Assembly (NCBI GenBank): GCA_905479735.1
Contig: CAJQNS010000122.1
Coordinates: 1 to 51,627 of the forward strand
Length of the DNA: 51,627 nt
Direction: 5' to 3'
Origin: an uncultured Desulfofustis sp.
GTDB taxonomy: Bacteria; Desulfobacterota; Desulfobulbia; Desulfobulbales; Desulfocapsaceae
Shown: piece after piece, positions 9,501 through 16,302 of the stretch
Layout: the number at the start of each line of letters is the position of its first letter
Numbering within the stretch: the stretch's first letter is position 1
Notes under the pieces: model-generated
The model's input: the letters and a program-made list of their open reading frames with translations, nothing else
Told to the model about the DNA's origin: nothing
Databases searched by the model: none
Position numbers and translations under genes: made by a program

Positions 9501-9515
9501 AGGATTTACGACCAT
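6513..9515 (-). CDS. Double receiver-domain PEP synthase-like protein
   Basis: A 1000-residue soluble multidomain protein. Residues about 27-150 form a receiver-like domain whose phospho-acceptor Asp seems lost (DLVITMPYL instead of a final Asp). Residues about 170-320 form a second receiver with an acidic pocket (YVEDSPD), candidate Asp (VISDARFP), switch Ser (MLSSE) and Lys (FIAKQ). About 440-800 resemble the ATP-grasp N-terminal domain of PEP synthase/pyruvate phosphate dikinase: VRSSSLLEDGQFRPYAGLY and QELVGADYQGR. A C-terminal region with LLIGPGRWGTND follows. No swivelling phosphohistidine domain or PEP-binding barrel is present, so it is not a full PEP synthase. Signalling through a phosphotransfer or nucleotide-binding output is inferred. 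The ATG follows AAGGGTGGT. Confidence 0.8.
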   Translation of the reverse strand: MVVNPTMFPTSFDPHFKVFHELMPFKVQEILLVSSLYDAYIMEEDGSITTRLIHEYHGLNLSKAPKVTRVSTGEEALAAVKAKKYDLVITMPYLAGMNAFNLGRQIKETHPDLPVILLTHNLRSLFPLPPGLDRKSIDDVFLWCCEDDLLMAIIKNVEDHANVDNDTARAMVRVIIYVEDSPDYRSLFLPAIYREVVRQTQAVLDESINERHRLLRMRARPKILMAHSYEEALQLYETYKPFVFAVISDARFPQKGVVEGRAGERFLAKIREQVPDLPLLMLSSETENKRRAEEIPAVFIAKQSPDIHRELHDFFLTYLGFGDFVFRMPDGSPICSASNIVEFERELGQVPDECLQYHALRNHFSNWMMARSEVRLARSLHRDFIGNINQIDAMRKNIVSKIRSLRKLRQQGVITGFVRDKYDSEINEFVKIGEGPIGGKARGLAFMWGCLQQPESDASVLARHRVTIPRSAVISAQGFDDFVTQNHLYFSAEMSDEHIADLFIDARLPSWLRQELEAFLLHIDFPLSVRSSSLLEDGQFRPYAGLYSTYFLTNKHEDFNERLGQLETAVKMVYASTWFESPQAFSRGVGSGGREDSMAVIIQELVGADYQGRWYPAVSGVAQSHNYYPVQDMRPAEGIAHIALGVGKTVVEGERNLRFSPAHPQKLIQFSTVEDILENCQRQLYALEMENSDCLNRYNANLTRYDVQEVAGDLPVGLLASTYVPEEHRIRDVNMAGVKILTFAQILKYSLYPLGEILSELLAIGRAGMGSEVEIEFAVQLGQTLDQSTFYLLQIRPMVTGGERADVGICDHEIEQSIIYSTQSLGHGRISSITDIIFVKPDAFDPAATRDIAREIGELNRRLQVEGRNYLLIGPGRWGTNDHWLGIPVQWCDISSVHAIVEVRSQLLRADPSQGSHFFQNITSLGIPYLTVDEKNGKDGPNGDRIDWDWLLDFPPSYDGNWVRHLSMNHPLIVKCEGPESTGIVLYREDLIDNTCTTKD

Positions 9516-9665
9516 TGAATACCACCCTTCGAGGCGCTAAAACCGTCCTCGCAGTTATGGTGATGCAGTCCAGCATTTATACTCATATAGCGGATCTGCC
9601 TTCACCTTACTCTAAAGCCGCTGGGCGAAAAAATAAATCTCCAATTCAAACAGGCGACCGTTTTC

Positions 9666-10688
9666 TTACTGCCCCCCCAGTACTATGTAGATAAATGGCT
9701 GCCACCCTGCCACCAGCAGGAACAGCAGCGTCAAAATGATATTCAGCAGAGCGGCCCGACGGATGAATTGATCGACCAGCCCGTCAGCATCATTCAGCCA
9801 GGTTACCATGCTGGCCATAGCCGCGCCTAGCCCCGAGATTACGGCGCCGTGCAGAAAAAGGTAGAGCGGCAAGCCGATTATGACGTAGGGATACTGCAGC
9901 AGATCAAAAGGACAGCGGTGGTGGGGCAGCGCATAGACATAAGGACTGACCAACACGGTTATGACCACCAGAGACAGCAGGTAAAACACGACCCAGCCGG
10001 CTGTCAGCAGCCAGCCGACGAGAACAAGTGGGGTCCTGGACACACTTTTAACTCGCAGCTGAAAAACTGAACCGGCCAGGAGCAGGACGGTGGATACTGC
10101 CAGCAGGGATAGAATTGTGGTGCTGGAGGAATAATCAAAGAGACTGTAGCCTCCGGTTACCTCACCGCCAAAAATAATTCCACAGCAGCTGGTGATTATT
10201 TCCGGTTCCAGGTTCACCAGGTAGAGCACAACCAGCAAGGCATCGCTAGCCAGCAAAGGCAGCAGCACGAGCAATCCGAAGGACTTAAGCCTGGTAAACG
10301 GAAAGTATTCGGAGCCGATGTCGAGTTTATGCAGGATGATCCACAGGGTACCAAGAAAAATTGTTGTCAGTTTAAAGCCGAGGGCCGGCAATCCATAATA
10401 GTTTGCACTGAGCGCCCCGGCTGCGCACATGGCCCCGGTGAGCACGGTGGCAAAATAATCGGCTGCATAGATGAAGATAAAGGCGGAGATTATCTGGACC
10501 ACAAGTCCGAACTCCACCAGGGTGGCCGCCAGCCAGATCTGCTCCTCGAGTCTGATCTGCCGCTCGGAATCCGAACCGATGTCCCAATACCGAAGTACCT
10601 GCAGTGCGGTGACTGCCCCGACGATCCCAAAGATGATTGTCACCGCCGAACAGGTAAGCAGGGCGATGGACCAGGATTCCAGGATCAT
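9666..10688 (-). CDS. Polytopic membrane protein of the NosL/ABC operon
   Basis: 340 residues with about nine hydrophobic segments, so an inner-membrane protein. I do not recognise the family. A feature worth noting is ALPHHRCPFDLLQ between two late membrane segments, where two His and a Cys lie close together and could bind a metal. It also has a CC pair in the ITSCCGIIFGG loop. It starts 6 bp after the ABC ATPase gene and is the last gene of the run from tlpA. It may be part of the transporter or work alongside it. Function is unassigned. Confidence 0.75.
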   Translation of the reverse strand: MILESWSIALLTCSAVTIIFGIVGAVTALQVLRYWDIGSDSERQIRLEEQIWLAATLVEFGLVVQIISAFIFIYAADYFATVLTGAMCAAGALSANYYGLPALGFKLTTIFLGTLWIILHKLDIGSEYFPFTRLKSFGLLVLLPLLASDALLVVLYLVNLEPEIITSCCGIIFGGEVTGGYSLFDYSSSTTILSLLAVSTVLLLAGSVFQLRVKSVSRTPLVLVGWLLTAGWVVFYLLSLVVITVLVSPYVYALPHHRCPFDLLQYPYVIIGLPLYLFLHGAVISGLGAAMASMVTWLNDADGLVDQFIRRAALLNIILTLLFLLVAGWQPFIYIVLGGQ

Positions 10689-10694
10689 TGTGGT

Positions 10695-11375
10695 TCAGAA
10701 GGCCGCCGCCAGCGCGCCGTCCCTTAGATAGAGGCAGCGGTCAACCACCGGGCTCTCTGAGACGAGCGGGTCGTGGGAGGCAATGACAATCGTTTTACCG
10801 AGCTTCTTGAGGTCCGACATAATCGATAAAAAATCCTCACTCAACCTGGTGTCGAGATGGGCTGTCGGTTCATCGGCAATAATTATCGAAGGATCATTGA
10901 TCAGCGCTCTGGCCACCGCCGCACGCTGGAGTTCGCCCCCGGAGATTTCAGCGGCAGGGAAATCACTGCGGTGATCTATCTCCAGCTTTTCCAACAGTTC
11001 CATAGCCCGTTTCTTTTGCTGGGCCGGTCTAACCCCGAGCGGCAATAACGGCAGGGTCACATTCTCCAGTACGCTGAGTTCGGGGATGAGTTGGAAGCGT
11101 TGAAATATAAAACCGATATGCTCCCTCCGGTAGAGGGTCAGAAATCTATCCGGTAATCGGGCCAGTTTTTTTCCACCCACCACGGCGCTGCCAATGGTCG
11201 GTCCTATGATACCTCCGAGGATGGAAAGCAGGGTAGATTTGCCTGAGCCGGAGGGACCGTGGATACAGATCGTCTCGTTGGCATCAATGGTCAAGTCGAT
11301 ACCGCGCAGGGCATGGACCTGGTTAGACCCCCCACGGTTGTAATACTTTTCCACTGCCTTGAGCTCTATCTTCAT
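10695..11375 (-). CDS. ABC transporter ATP-binding protein (LolD/MacB type)
   Basis: 226-residue nucleotide-binding subunit of the MacB/LolD/FtsE-like class. Walker A is GPSGSGKST, the Q-loop is in FIFQRFQLIPE, the signature is SGGELQRAAVARAL and Walker B is IIIADEPTAHLD. The switch His is in IASHDP. This class acts by mechanotransmission with FtsX-like permeases rather than classical import. Its partner permease is encoded immediately upstream, separated by one base. The polytopic protein follows 6 bp downstream. The substrate is unknown; NosL and TlpA in the same operon point to periplasmic copper or redox work. Confidence 0.92.
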   Translation of the reverse strand: MKIELKAVEKYYNRGGSNQVHALRGIDLTIDANETICIHGPSGSGKSTLLSILGGIIGPTIGSAVVGGKKLARLPDRFLTLYRREHIGFIFQRFQLIPELSVLENVTLPLLPLGVRPAQQKKRAMELLEKLEIDHRSDFPAAEISGGELQRAAVARALINDPSIIIADEPTAHLDTRLSEDFLSIMSDLKKLGKTIVIASHDPLVSESPVVDRCLYLRDGALAAAF

Positions 11376-11376
11376 C

Positions 11377-12567
11377 TCAGATCACCGAATCGGGACGAAT
11401 CGCTGCACTGTGCCAGGCCGGTATCACGGTGGCAGCCAGATAGGGCAGGACGCTCAGTGAAAAAATGATCAGCAGATCACCGATGCTAAACACCGGGATC
11501 AGGGAGACCGGCGGCTTTAGTACCGACCAGCCCAGCAGCACCGGACGGAAGAGTACTCCATCGAAAAACAGCAGATGCATCCAGGCACCCAGATAGCCTA
11601 GGCCAAGCGCTGATGCCGAGATAATGATAGACTCCCAGAATCTGAGGGTAATAACATCCTCGGTCTGCCAGCCCACTACTTTTAAAATGGCCACCTCCCG
11701 CTGCTGGGCGGGCGTCAGACCGGTCGCCTTGTCCCAGGCAAAGATCGCGAAAGCGGCCATGGCCCCAAACAGACAGGCCAGCCCAAAGCCGGAGCGCCAG
11801 CCGAAGGCAACCCGATAGGTCTTGGCGATTCGTTCTCTGGTGACAACCCTGACACCCTGCAACCGCTCCCCGATCTTGTCGGCAATATTGTCGATTTCAA
11901 GAGGGTTGGCCACATCGACCAGCAGATCAGTTATCTCAGCCGGTGCCAGACCGAAAAGATCCCGGGCGGCTTGAAGATCCATAATGATCAGGTCATCGGT
12001 GACCATCGATGTGTCTGCCCCAAATGCTCCAGCCGTGATGAAGGATTTCAGAGTCAAGTCCGGTCGAAACAGAGAAAAGGTGCGTCGGGAGCCAAGTTCG
12101 AGACTTTGCCGGACACCACGACCGATAACCGCATTCTCGGCAACCGTGTCAAGCTGCATCTCCGGCAGATAATCAATTCCCAGGCCAGGCAGTGGTGATT
12201 TTTCCGACAACTTCGGATGGCCGATGACGGTATAATTTGCCCCGTTGTTCTCATCGAAATAGTACCCCCACACTCTGGGCCGCACCGAACGTATACCGAA
12301 AATATTCTCAAGCTTGTCAACCGCATCCTCGGTGAGGCTAACCTGGCGGCCGGCAGACATCTTTTGGACAGTGATATCGGGTACGGTCTCGAGCAGTCGG
12401 CCCGCCGCTTGTTTCAGGCTGGTGGTGGTCAGAGAAAATGAAGCGACCATGAAGATGACCAGGGCGAATATGAAAACTACTACGACATTTCTAGCGACTC
12501 GTCTTTTAAAACCGCTCAAGGCATAATCGGCGATATTGAGTTGCCTGTCTATATATCTGAGAGCCAT
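11377..12567 (-). CDS. FtsX-like ABC transporter permease
   Basis: 396 residues. One N-terminal membrane segment (about 27-50, VVVVFIFALVIFMVASFSL) is followed by a periplasmic MacB-type core domain (about 55-250) and three C-terminal membrane segments. This is the layout of FtsX/MacB permeases. The phrase REVAILKVVGWQTEDVI is the coupling element that touches the ATPase in this family. It lies between the small secreted protein gene (abutting) and the ATPase gene. Likely works on a periplasmic or outer-leaflet substrate. The specific substrate cannot be told. Confidence 0.88.
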   Translation of the reverse strand: MALRYIDRQLNIADYALSGFKRRVARNVVVVFIFALVIFMVASFSLTTTSLKQAAGRLLETVPDITVQKMSAGRQVSLTEDAVDKLENIFGIRSVRPRVWGYYFDENNGANYTVIGHPKLSEKSPLPGLGIDYLPEMQLDTVAENAVIGRGVRQSLELGSRRTFSLFRPDLTLKSFITAGAFGADTSMVTDDLIIMDLQAARDLFGLAPAEITDLLVDVANPLEIDNIADKIGERLQGVRVVTRERIAKTYRVAFGWRSGFGLACLFGAMAAFAIFAWDKATGLTPAQQREVAILKVVGWQTEDVITLRFWESIIISASALGLGYLGAWMHLLFFDGVLFRPVLLGWSVLKPPVSLIPVFSIGDLLIIFSLSVLPYLAATVIPAWHSAAIRPDSVI

Positions 12568-12846
12568 CTACCTCTCCGGAATCCAGAACGAACCGGTGGG
12601 AAAATGCTCGATACTGCCGGGATGATCCATGAAAGGTGAGAGTCGGTCGGAAACGGCGAGATGCCTCACATAACGGGCATCGGTGGCGATACAGAAATCA
12701 CTCAACCCCAAAATTTCAATTGACCGGACTATCCGGCGCTCGGCCTCACTCGAGGCCGCCAACCGCTGGTTCGCTGCCCCAATCAGGCCGAGTTGAGCAC
12801 TTATACAGACAGCCAGAAATAGAAGAAATCGCAGAGATAGCCGCAT
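12568..12846 (-). CDS. Small secreted protein of unknown function
   Basis: 92 residues. It starts with a clear signal peptide (MRLSLRFLLFLAVCISAQLG, probable cleavage near AAN). The mature part is about 65 residues and has a single Cys in LSDFCIATDAR and three His. I do not recognise the family. It starts two bases after the nosL stop and abuts the permease gene, so it belongs to the operon. A periplasmic role beside NosL and the permease is inferred from position only. Confidence 0.7.
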   Translation of the reverse strand: MRLSLRFLLFLAVCISAQLGLIGAANQRLAASSEAERRIVRSIEILGLSDFCIATDARYVRHLAVSDRLSPFMDHPGSIEHFPTGSFWIPER

Positions 12847-12847
12847 C

Positions 12848-13369
12848 TCAGTTGGCCTGCGTCGCCTTCTTTTTCTTCATTTTCATCATATGCTTCTTTT
12901 TCATCTCCATTATCTGAGAAGATGTTATCTGAGCGAAACTGAGGATGGCGGTTCCATGATGATCTGATTTGAAATTTTCCGCCTCTTTCCGGGTGCTAAA
13001 AGGAATGAGCTCATCTCCCATCGGCCCCAGCACATCGCTGCCGACCACATAAAGCGCCGATCTGCCGTCGATGTAGTCGAGGGTATAGTAGTTACGCACC
13101 CAGATTTCCGCCGTGGACAAATCGGTGCCACCACCATAGCGATCGCTGTTAAAATAGTAAGCCATCATATCCTTGACCCCGTCAAAGACAAGCGGTTTAT
13201 TATTACCATCAACAATCTGGGCAAGCCAGTGCTCGTAGTTGGCCACGAACATTCCGCACACCGGGCACTTCTCTCCCGGTCCAACCGGATGCAGTGGTTC
13301 GCTTGCTCCTGTCGAAGCTACTGCCAGCAACATCAGCACAGCCACCGCGGTTCCTCTCGCTGCTCCCAT
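12848..13369 (-). CDS. nosL: NosL-type periplasmic copper-binding protein
   Basis: NosL binds Cu(I) and serves copper delivery to nitrous oxide reductase in denitrifiers; homologues occur outside nos clusters. The 173 residues show an N-terminal signal sequence without an obvious lipobox Cys, then the copper-site motif GEKCPVCGMFV (about 33-43). Typical NosL phrases follow: WVRNYYTLDYIDGRSA, YVVGSDVLGPMGDELIPF and the HHGTAI strand. The C-terminal tail is rich in Met, His and Lys (MEMKKKHMMKMKKKK), unlike most NosL proteins. No nosZ, nosD or nosF/Y is visible, so the client is unknown. It is second in the operon after the TlpA-like gene. Confidence 0.88.
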   Translation of the reverse strand: MGAARGTAVAVLMLLAVASTGASEPLHPVGPGEKCPVCGMFVANYEHWLAQIVDGNNKPLVFDGVKDMMAYYFNSDRYGGGTDLSTAEIWVRNYYTLDYIDGRSALYVVGSDVLGPMGDELIPFSTRKEAENFKSDHHGTAILSFAQITSSQIMEMKKKHMMKMKKKKATQAN

Positions 13370-13389
13370 TTATTCCTCCCCTCTAGTTA

Positions 13390-13923
13390 TTAAGGCAAGT
13401 AGGGGCCGAGCAACTCTTGAAGTTCGGCCTCACCAACTCCTCCCAAAATAGCAGTAATGATTTTCTGATCAGGACTGATGAAAATCGTCTGGGGGACCAA
13501 ACTCACCTGATAATCCTCCGCCATCTTCCCATCCTTATCCAGCGCCACCGGAAAACCGATGTCGAGGTCGTCGATAAACCTTCTGACCCGCTCCTCGGTC
13601 TCATTGGCGGTTGCCACGTAAAGCACCTTCAGACCACGGTTCTGGTAGGTGTCGAAATAACTGTTTATAAGCGGCGAATCGGCCCGGCAGTATTTGCATT
13701 CTGTGTCCCAAAATCTCAGAATTACCGGAGATCCACGCCACGCTCGAGAGGAGATGGTCTGTCCCTGCAGATCGATGATGCTAAAGGTGGGAGCCCGGTC
13801 CCCAATTTTCAACCGACCGGTTTTTTCGTCGCTGCACCCGATTACCAGCAGTACAGTAAGAAAAAACAGTGCAACCGTCGAAAAGAGAATCCAATCCGCT
13901 CTTATCCTGTTGAAGGCAGCCAT
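13390..13923 (-). CDS. TlpA-like thioredoxin-fold lipoprotein
   Basis: 177 residues. A hydrophobic N-terminus ends in a lipobox VIGC near residue 30, so it is probably anchored in a membrane facing the periplasm. The thioredoxin fold of the TlpA/ResA type carries WDTECKYC (CxxC active site) and the cis-Pro loop SLVPQTIFI. Such proteins reduce disulfides or act as copper-protein thiol reductants. It is first in the six-gene minus-strand run, 20 bp ahead of nosL, so thiol-redox support of NosL or its client is a fair inference. The client itself is not visible. Confidence 0.85.
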   Translation of the reverse strand: MAAFNRIRADWILFSTVALFFLTVLLVIGCSDEKTGRLKIGDRAPTFSIIDLQGQTISSRAWRGSPVILRFWDTECKYCRADSPLINSYFDTYQNRGLKVLYVATANETEERVRRFIDDLDIGFPVALDKDGKMAEDYQVSLVPQTIFISPDQKIITAILGGVGEAELQELLGPYLP

Positions 13924-14075
13924 TTAGAAGATATGTTGTGTATTTAGGTCCCCACCTGTTTCAAGTCAGGAAACTAACTCCATCTCCTGTCTTTTACAAG
14001 CAGCATCTGCAGACAGTCCTGCATCCTGCTACCTTTTAGTCCCCTGATTTAGCCCGGGGAAAAGGCCGATAATTG

Positions 14076-14104
14076 TTGTACTTACCGACGCTGAATGCTA
14101 CAAT
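14076..14104 (+). promoter_or_regulatory. Sigma-70-type promoter ahead of the XRE/two-CW gene
   Basis: TTGTAC at 14076-14081, a 17-bp spacer, then TACAAT at 14099-14104. It lies 50 bp ahead of the ATG at 14155, with the start of transcription expected near 14111. The rest of the 230-bp gap back to the TlpA-like gene shows nothing else I can support. Confidence 0.5.
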
Positions 14105-14154
14105 GTGCTATAGGTAGTTTCCCGTTTTAGATTTTACAGTGGTCAAGGTTTATC

Positions 14155-14529
14155 ATGGAAAAAAACGAATTTACCACCATCAGGAAGAAGCTGGCCAAAA
14201 CCCAGAAGGAACTCTCCGAACTACTCGGAACTTCTCTCAAAGCGGTAAGCAGCTATGAGCAGGGATGGCGCAACATCCCCGTTCATGTGGAACGTCAGCT
14301 CCTCTTTCTGCTAGCCCAGAAAAACAACACTGGCAAGCATGTCTGCTGGGATATTCGTGAGTGTTCCGAAGAAGTTAAGCAATCCTGCCCGGCCTGGGAA
14401 TTCAATGCCGGTCACCTCTGCTGGTTCATAAATGGCACCATCTGCAACAACGATGTTAAAAAAAACTGGGAAGAAAAAATCGCCGTCTGCAGAAAGTGCC
14501 CCGTTTTCAAGGCCCAGATGAACTTTTAG
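14155..14529 (+). CDS. XRE-type helix-turn-helix protein with two-CW metal domain
   Basis: 124 residues. The N-terminal 55 form a Cro/C1-type helix-turn-helix (IRKKLAKTQKELSELLGTSL, SYEQGWRNIP). The C-terminal part has the 'two-CW' pattern: CWDIRECSEE, CPAWEF, LCWFINGT, then CRKCPVF. These Cys residues probably bind zinc or an iron-sulfur cluster. A metal- or redox-sensing transcription regulator is inferred. It converges with mobA and the two stop regions overlap by four bases. The target genes are unknown; the nearest divergent unit is the NosL/TlpA operon, 230 bp away. Confidence 0.8.
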   Translation: MEKNEFTTIRKKLAKTQKELSELLGTSLKAVSSYEQGWRNIPVHVERQLLFLLAQKNNTGKHVCWDIRECSEEVKQSCPAWEFNAGHLCWFINGTICNNDVKKNWEEKIAVCRKCPVFKAQMNF

Positions 14530-15446
14530 CCCAGATCTCCGGGGTAATTAACATTGCGCCAACTGTCGACGAGATAGTCCGGAATCCCTGGTTGATACAC
14601 CAATTCAGTGCTGCCCAGTTCACTTATTTTTCTACTCCCCGACGCTATCAAGTCCTCAACGAGAGGACTGCAGCGATAATCGTACCAGGCCAGCAGCGGC
14701 TCACTTCTGCCGGTAACCGGATTTCTCGGTAGCACCGCCCGGTACCGATCCTTTCTCTGGGCCAAAAGCCAGGCTATGGACTGCTCGGTTATGTAAGGCA
14801 TGTCACAGGCGAGAACGAGCCAGGAGGTAAAAGGGCGCTGCTTGACCAGGGCTCCGACACCGGCCAGAGGGCCCTGCAACCCAGGTAGATCATCGATCCG
14901 CTCGATCTCTTCCAGTGCTGCTGGCAGTTCACCACGGCCGGAGATAAACAGATCGTCAACAAATGGAGTTATCGTTGCCAAGGCTCGTTCCAGCCAGCTT
15001 TTACCTCGCTCATCTCTGATCAGGTGCTTCGGCCGCCCCATTCGGGAACTTCTGCCTCCTATCAGGACTGCCCCAGCCAGCGGAGTCGTAGTTCGACAAC
15101 GCCCAAGCCAAAGCCTGATCTGCTCAGCGCAGTTTTGCAGATCGGCTTCAGTTCGGCAGAGAAAGGTGCTATCCGGCCTCAGATTTCGAGTTGATGTTTC
15201 TGAGGAGGAGAACAGCAGGTGGTTTGAAGTCGTTGCCAAACCTGAGTTTATCAGCACCATATCGGCATCGGCCAAGAAGCTGATCAGGCTTCGTCCCGAA
15301 ACAGAGGGCGCTGTCGTTCCGGCCCGAGATACGACGACTCCAGCTGCCTCTAACAATCTTATGAGTTTTTGGCAGAGTTCTCTCTGTCGGCTATTTTCGC
15401 TCGGGAAAACCGCCAGCGCCGGGAGATGATTTGGAAGACTGACCAT
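14526..15446 (-). CDS. mobA: Molybdenum cofactor guanylyltransferase MobA with degenerate MobB-like N-terminus
   Basis: MobA attaches GMP to molybdopterin to give the bis-MGD cofactor of formate dehydrogenases and similar enzymes. The C-terminal domain (from about residue 120) has the nucleotidyltransferase motif VLIGGRSSRMGRPKHLI, then GPLAGVGAL and the Mg-site LACDMPYI. The preceding ~115 residues look like MobB but the P-loop is gone (FPSENSRQ in its place), while DADMVLINSG matches the MobB segment that reads ADLVLVEGF. The ATG at 15446 is chosen because it lies 14 bp after the mqnD stop with GAGAG upstream; the longer frame only reads through mqnD. Last gene of mqnB-mqnD-mobA. Confidence 0.85.
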   Translation of the reverse strand: MVSLPNHLPALAVFPSENSRQRELCQKLIRLLEAAGVVVSRAGTTAPSVSGRSLISFLADADMVLINSGLATTSNHLLFSSSETSTRNLRPDSTFLCRTEADLQNCAEQIRLWLGRCRTTTPLAGAVLIGGRSSRMGRPKHLIRDERGKSWLERALATITPFVDDLFISGRGELPAALEEIERIDDLPGLQGPLAGVGALVKQRPFTSWLVLACDMPYITEQSIAWLLAQRKDRYRAVLPRNPVTGRSEPLLAWYDYRCSPLVEDLIASGSRKISELGSTELVYQPGIPDYLVDSWRNVNYPGDLG

Positions 15447-15459
15447 GGCTCCAGCTCTC

Positions 15460-16302
15460 TTAACAGAAAACACTGCCTGACCACAGCGGCAGCACCCCCC
15501 GCTGCCGTCCAAGCTCAAAGAACATGTCCACCGCCCTCCTCCCTTCCTCGCCAAGATCAAGTGAAAAATCATTGACATAGAGTTCGATGTGCTGATCTAT
15601 CACCTGATCATCGGTTTCCTGGGCATGGTGCTTTATGTAGGGGTAGCAAGCGTTGGGATTTGAACGGGCCCATTGCAGGCTGGCTTCGATTCTTCTGCCG
15701 GCTTCCTCTCTCAGCAATGGTCCCAGTTCCCTGTTGACGGCGATACAGCCCAGCGGCAGCGGGGCATCAAAAGAATCCTCCCACCACTGGCCCAGGTCCT
15801 GAAGACAGACGAGGCCTGACTGACGATAGGTAAAACGGCTCTCATGGATGATAACACCGGCATCCACCTTTCCCGAGGCTACCGCATCGATGATCTGCTC
15901 GAAACGCATCTCCACCAGATCGTTGCTTTCCGGGGAGAACATTCTAAACAGCAAAGCGGCGGTCGTATACCTGCCGGGTATCGCAATCCTTTTGTTTTTC
16001 AGTGCCGCCGTCGAGAGCTCTTCTCTGCTGATGAGCAGCGGGCCGCAGCCCCGTCCCAGGGCACTGCCGGAATTGAGAATACAATAGGAGTCAAGCAGAT
16101 GAGCGACGGCATGAAATGACAATTTGGTGACCTCGAGTCTGGATTCAAAGGCCCACAGATTCAGGGTCTCCACATCCTCCAGATGGGGCCGATTAAAAAA
16201 AGGCTGCTGTTGATTTCTCGCCTCCTCAACCAGTCTGCAGAAGATGAATGTATCGTTAGGGCAGGGTGAAAAACCAAGAGAGAGCGGTTTCGCTGCAGTC
16301 AT
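15460..16302 (-). CDS. mqnD: 1,4-dihydroxy-6-naphthoate synthase
   Basis: MqnD converts cyclic dehypoxanthine futalosine to 1,4-dihydroxy-6-naphthoate in the futalosine route to menaquinone. It has 280 residues with a periplasmic-binding-protein-like fold. Diagnostic are GFSPCPNDTFIF at the N-terminus, LEDVETLN, SALGRGCGPL and DAGVIIHESRFTY. It overlaps mqnB by four bases, so the two are translationally coupled. With mqnB it indicates that the organism makes its quinone by the futalosine pathway. MqnA and MqnC are not in this window. Confidence 0.93.
   Translation of the reverse strand: MTAAKPLSLGFSPCPNDTFIFCRLVEEARNQQQPFFNRPHLEDVETLNLWAFESRLEVTKLSFHAVAHLLDSYCILNSGSALGRGCGPLLISREELSTAALKNKRIAIPGRYTTAALLFRMFSPESNDLVEMRFEQIIDAVASGKVDAGVIIHESRFTYRQSGLVCLQDLGQWWEDSFDAPLPLGCIAVNRELGPLLREEAGRRIEASLQWARSNPNACYPYIKHHAQETDDQVIDQHIELYVNDFSLDLGEEGRRAVDMFFELGRQRGVLPLWSGSVFC

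Noticed and set aside
9516-9665. Riboswitch or small RNA gene in the gap
   Set aside because: No conserved motif or strong fold could be seen by eye in this 150-bp gap.
9666-13923. A nos (nitrous oxide reduction) cluster
   Set aside because: Only nosL is shared; nosZ, nosD, nosF, nosY and nosR are absent and the ABC system is of the FtsX/MacB class.
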